From assembly GCA_945873675.1 (NCBI GenBank), contig CAMCEP010000208.1, forward strand, positions 1 to 5,249: a stretch of DNA of 5,249 nt, written 5' to 3'. Positions 4,644-5,249 of the stretch are shown here, piece by piece. The DNA is from Asaia bogorensis. GTDB lineage: Bacteria > Pseudomonadota > Alphaproteobacteria > Acetobacterales > Acetobacteraceae. The notes under the pieces were generated by a model. It did no database searches, was not told where the DNA came from, and was given only the letters and a program-made list of their open reading frames with translations. Each line of letters starts with the position of its first letter. Positions within the stretch are counted from its first letter, which is position 1. The translations under genes and the position numbers were made by a program.

Positions 4644-5249
4644 ATGAAGGACGCGATTTATGGCGGCGTGAATGCCGCGGTGCTGACGGCGATGAAGCCC
4701 GATCTGACCCCCGATCTGGATCGCATGGCGGCGCATGCCAAATGGTTGCTGGCCAATGGCTGCACCGGGCTTGGCGTGCTGGGCACGACCGGTGAGGCAA
4801 ATTCCTTCGGCCTGCATGAACGCAAGGCCATTCTGGAAGGGTTGATTGCGCGCGGCATTCCGGCGGCGCGCATGATGCCGGGCACCGGCTGCGCCAGCCT
4901 GATGGATAGCGTGGAACTGACCAAGCATGCGCGCGATGCCGGCTGCCCCGGCGTGCTGATGCTGCCACCCTTCTACTATAAGGGTCCGTCCGATGATGGG
5001 TTGTTCGCCTATTTCTCGGAAGTGCTGAACCGCATTGGTGGTGGGGTGAAAGTGTATCTCTATCACTTCCCGCAGCAATCGGCGGTGCCGTTCAGCCTTT
5101 CGCTGCTGGAACGCCTGATCAAGGCTTTCCCTGGCACCATCAAGGGTGTGAAGGATTCATCTGGCGATTACGCCAATATGCAAGCCATGGTGCAGGCCTT
5201 CGCCAAGGATGGGTTTGAAGTTTATTCGGGCAGCGATGAATTCCTGCAA
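4644..5249 (+). CDS. Dihydrodipicolinate synthase/N-acetylneuraminate lyase family aldolase (3' end outside window)
   Basis: The frame runs from ATG 4644 to the window edge without a stop, giving 202 of roughly 300 expected residues. AAGGAAG at 4632-4638 is a good ribosome binding site. This is a class I (Schiff-base) TIM-barrel aldolase of the DapA/NanA superfamily. It shows the pyruvate-carboxylate-binding LGTTGEANSF (46-55; Thr48, Thr49), PPFYYKGPSDDGLFAYF (108-124; Tyr112 aligns with DapA Tyr107), LYHFPQQ (139-145; catalytic Tyr140) and KGVKDSSGD (167-175; Schiff-base Lys170). Members condense or release pyruvate, or act on related 2-oxo acids. E. coli DapA has Arg138 five residues after its Tyr133, binding the aspartate-semialdehyde side of the substrate; here that position is Gln145. 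A lysine-biosynthesis role is therefore doubtful, and a sugar-acid or other 2-oxo-acid lyase/dehydratase role is more likely. No sugar-acid or sialic-acid gene is visible nearby, so the substrate is unassigned. Confidence 0.9.
   Translation, partial: MKDAIYGGVNAAVLTAMKPDLTPDLDRMAAHAKWLLANGCTGLGVLGTTGEANSFGLHERKAILEGLIARGIPAARMMPGTGCASLMDSVELTKHARDAGCPGVLMLPPFYYKGPSDDGLFAYFSEVLNRIGGGVKVYLYHFPQQSAVPFSLSLLERLIKAFPGTIKGVKDSSGDYANMQAMVQAFAKDGFEVYSGSDEFLQ

Overview
This window reads as a GC-rich bacterial chromosome segment with ordinary housekeeping and accessory genes, all on the + strand. Gene content (ATP-type PEP carboxykinase, a HugZ-like protein, DUF2237, a UPF0260/YcgN protein) and codon use fit an alphaproteobacterium, plausibly Rhodospirillales/Acetobacteraceae. 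That placement is inferred from protein flavour; no rRNA or other marker is present. I saw no mobile element, tRNA, rRNA, CRISPR array or prophage gene.

Layout: (1) 1-465, the 3' part of a HugZ-family haem-utilisation/FMN-split-barrel protein with its DUF2470 tail. (2) 466-559, a 94-base gap with a G-rich segment that contains the ribosome binding site of the next gene. (3) 560-3200, a tightly packed set of three genes: pckA (gluconeogenic PEP carboxykinase), a small DUF2237 protein and a histidine-phosphatase-fold protein. They are joined by 4-base stop/start overlaps (ATGA, then GTGA), so they are almost certainly one transcript with translational coupling. A strong perfect hairpin lies just after the pckA stop, inside the start of the DUF2237 gene. 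(4) 3274-4080, an exported SYLF/Ysc84-domain protein with a signal peptide and a Ser/Gly/Pro-rich tail. (5) 4108-4578, a YcgN-type cysteine-cluster protein starting with GTG. (6) 4579-4643, a 65-base gap holding a GC-rich hairpin and a 10-bp tandem repeat with an 11-bp period just upstream of a good ribosome binding site. (7) 4644 to the window end, the first 202 residues of a class I aldolase of the dihydrodipicolinate synthase/N-acetylneuraminate lyase family that lacks the substrate-binding Arg of true DapA.

Functionally, pckA makes PEP from oxaloacetate, and the last gene belongs to a family of pyruvate-forming or pyruvate-condensing enzymes, but nothing in the sequence shows that they share a pathway. 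No clearly new multi-gene system is visible. The items most worth a second look are the pckA-DUF2237-phosphatase coupling with its internal hairpin, the tandem repeat upstream of the aldolase gene, and the unassigned substrate of that aldolase.
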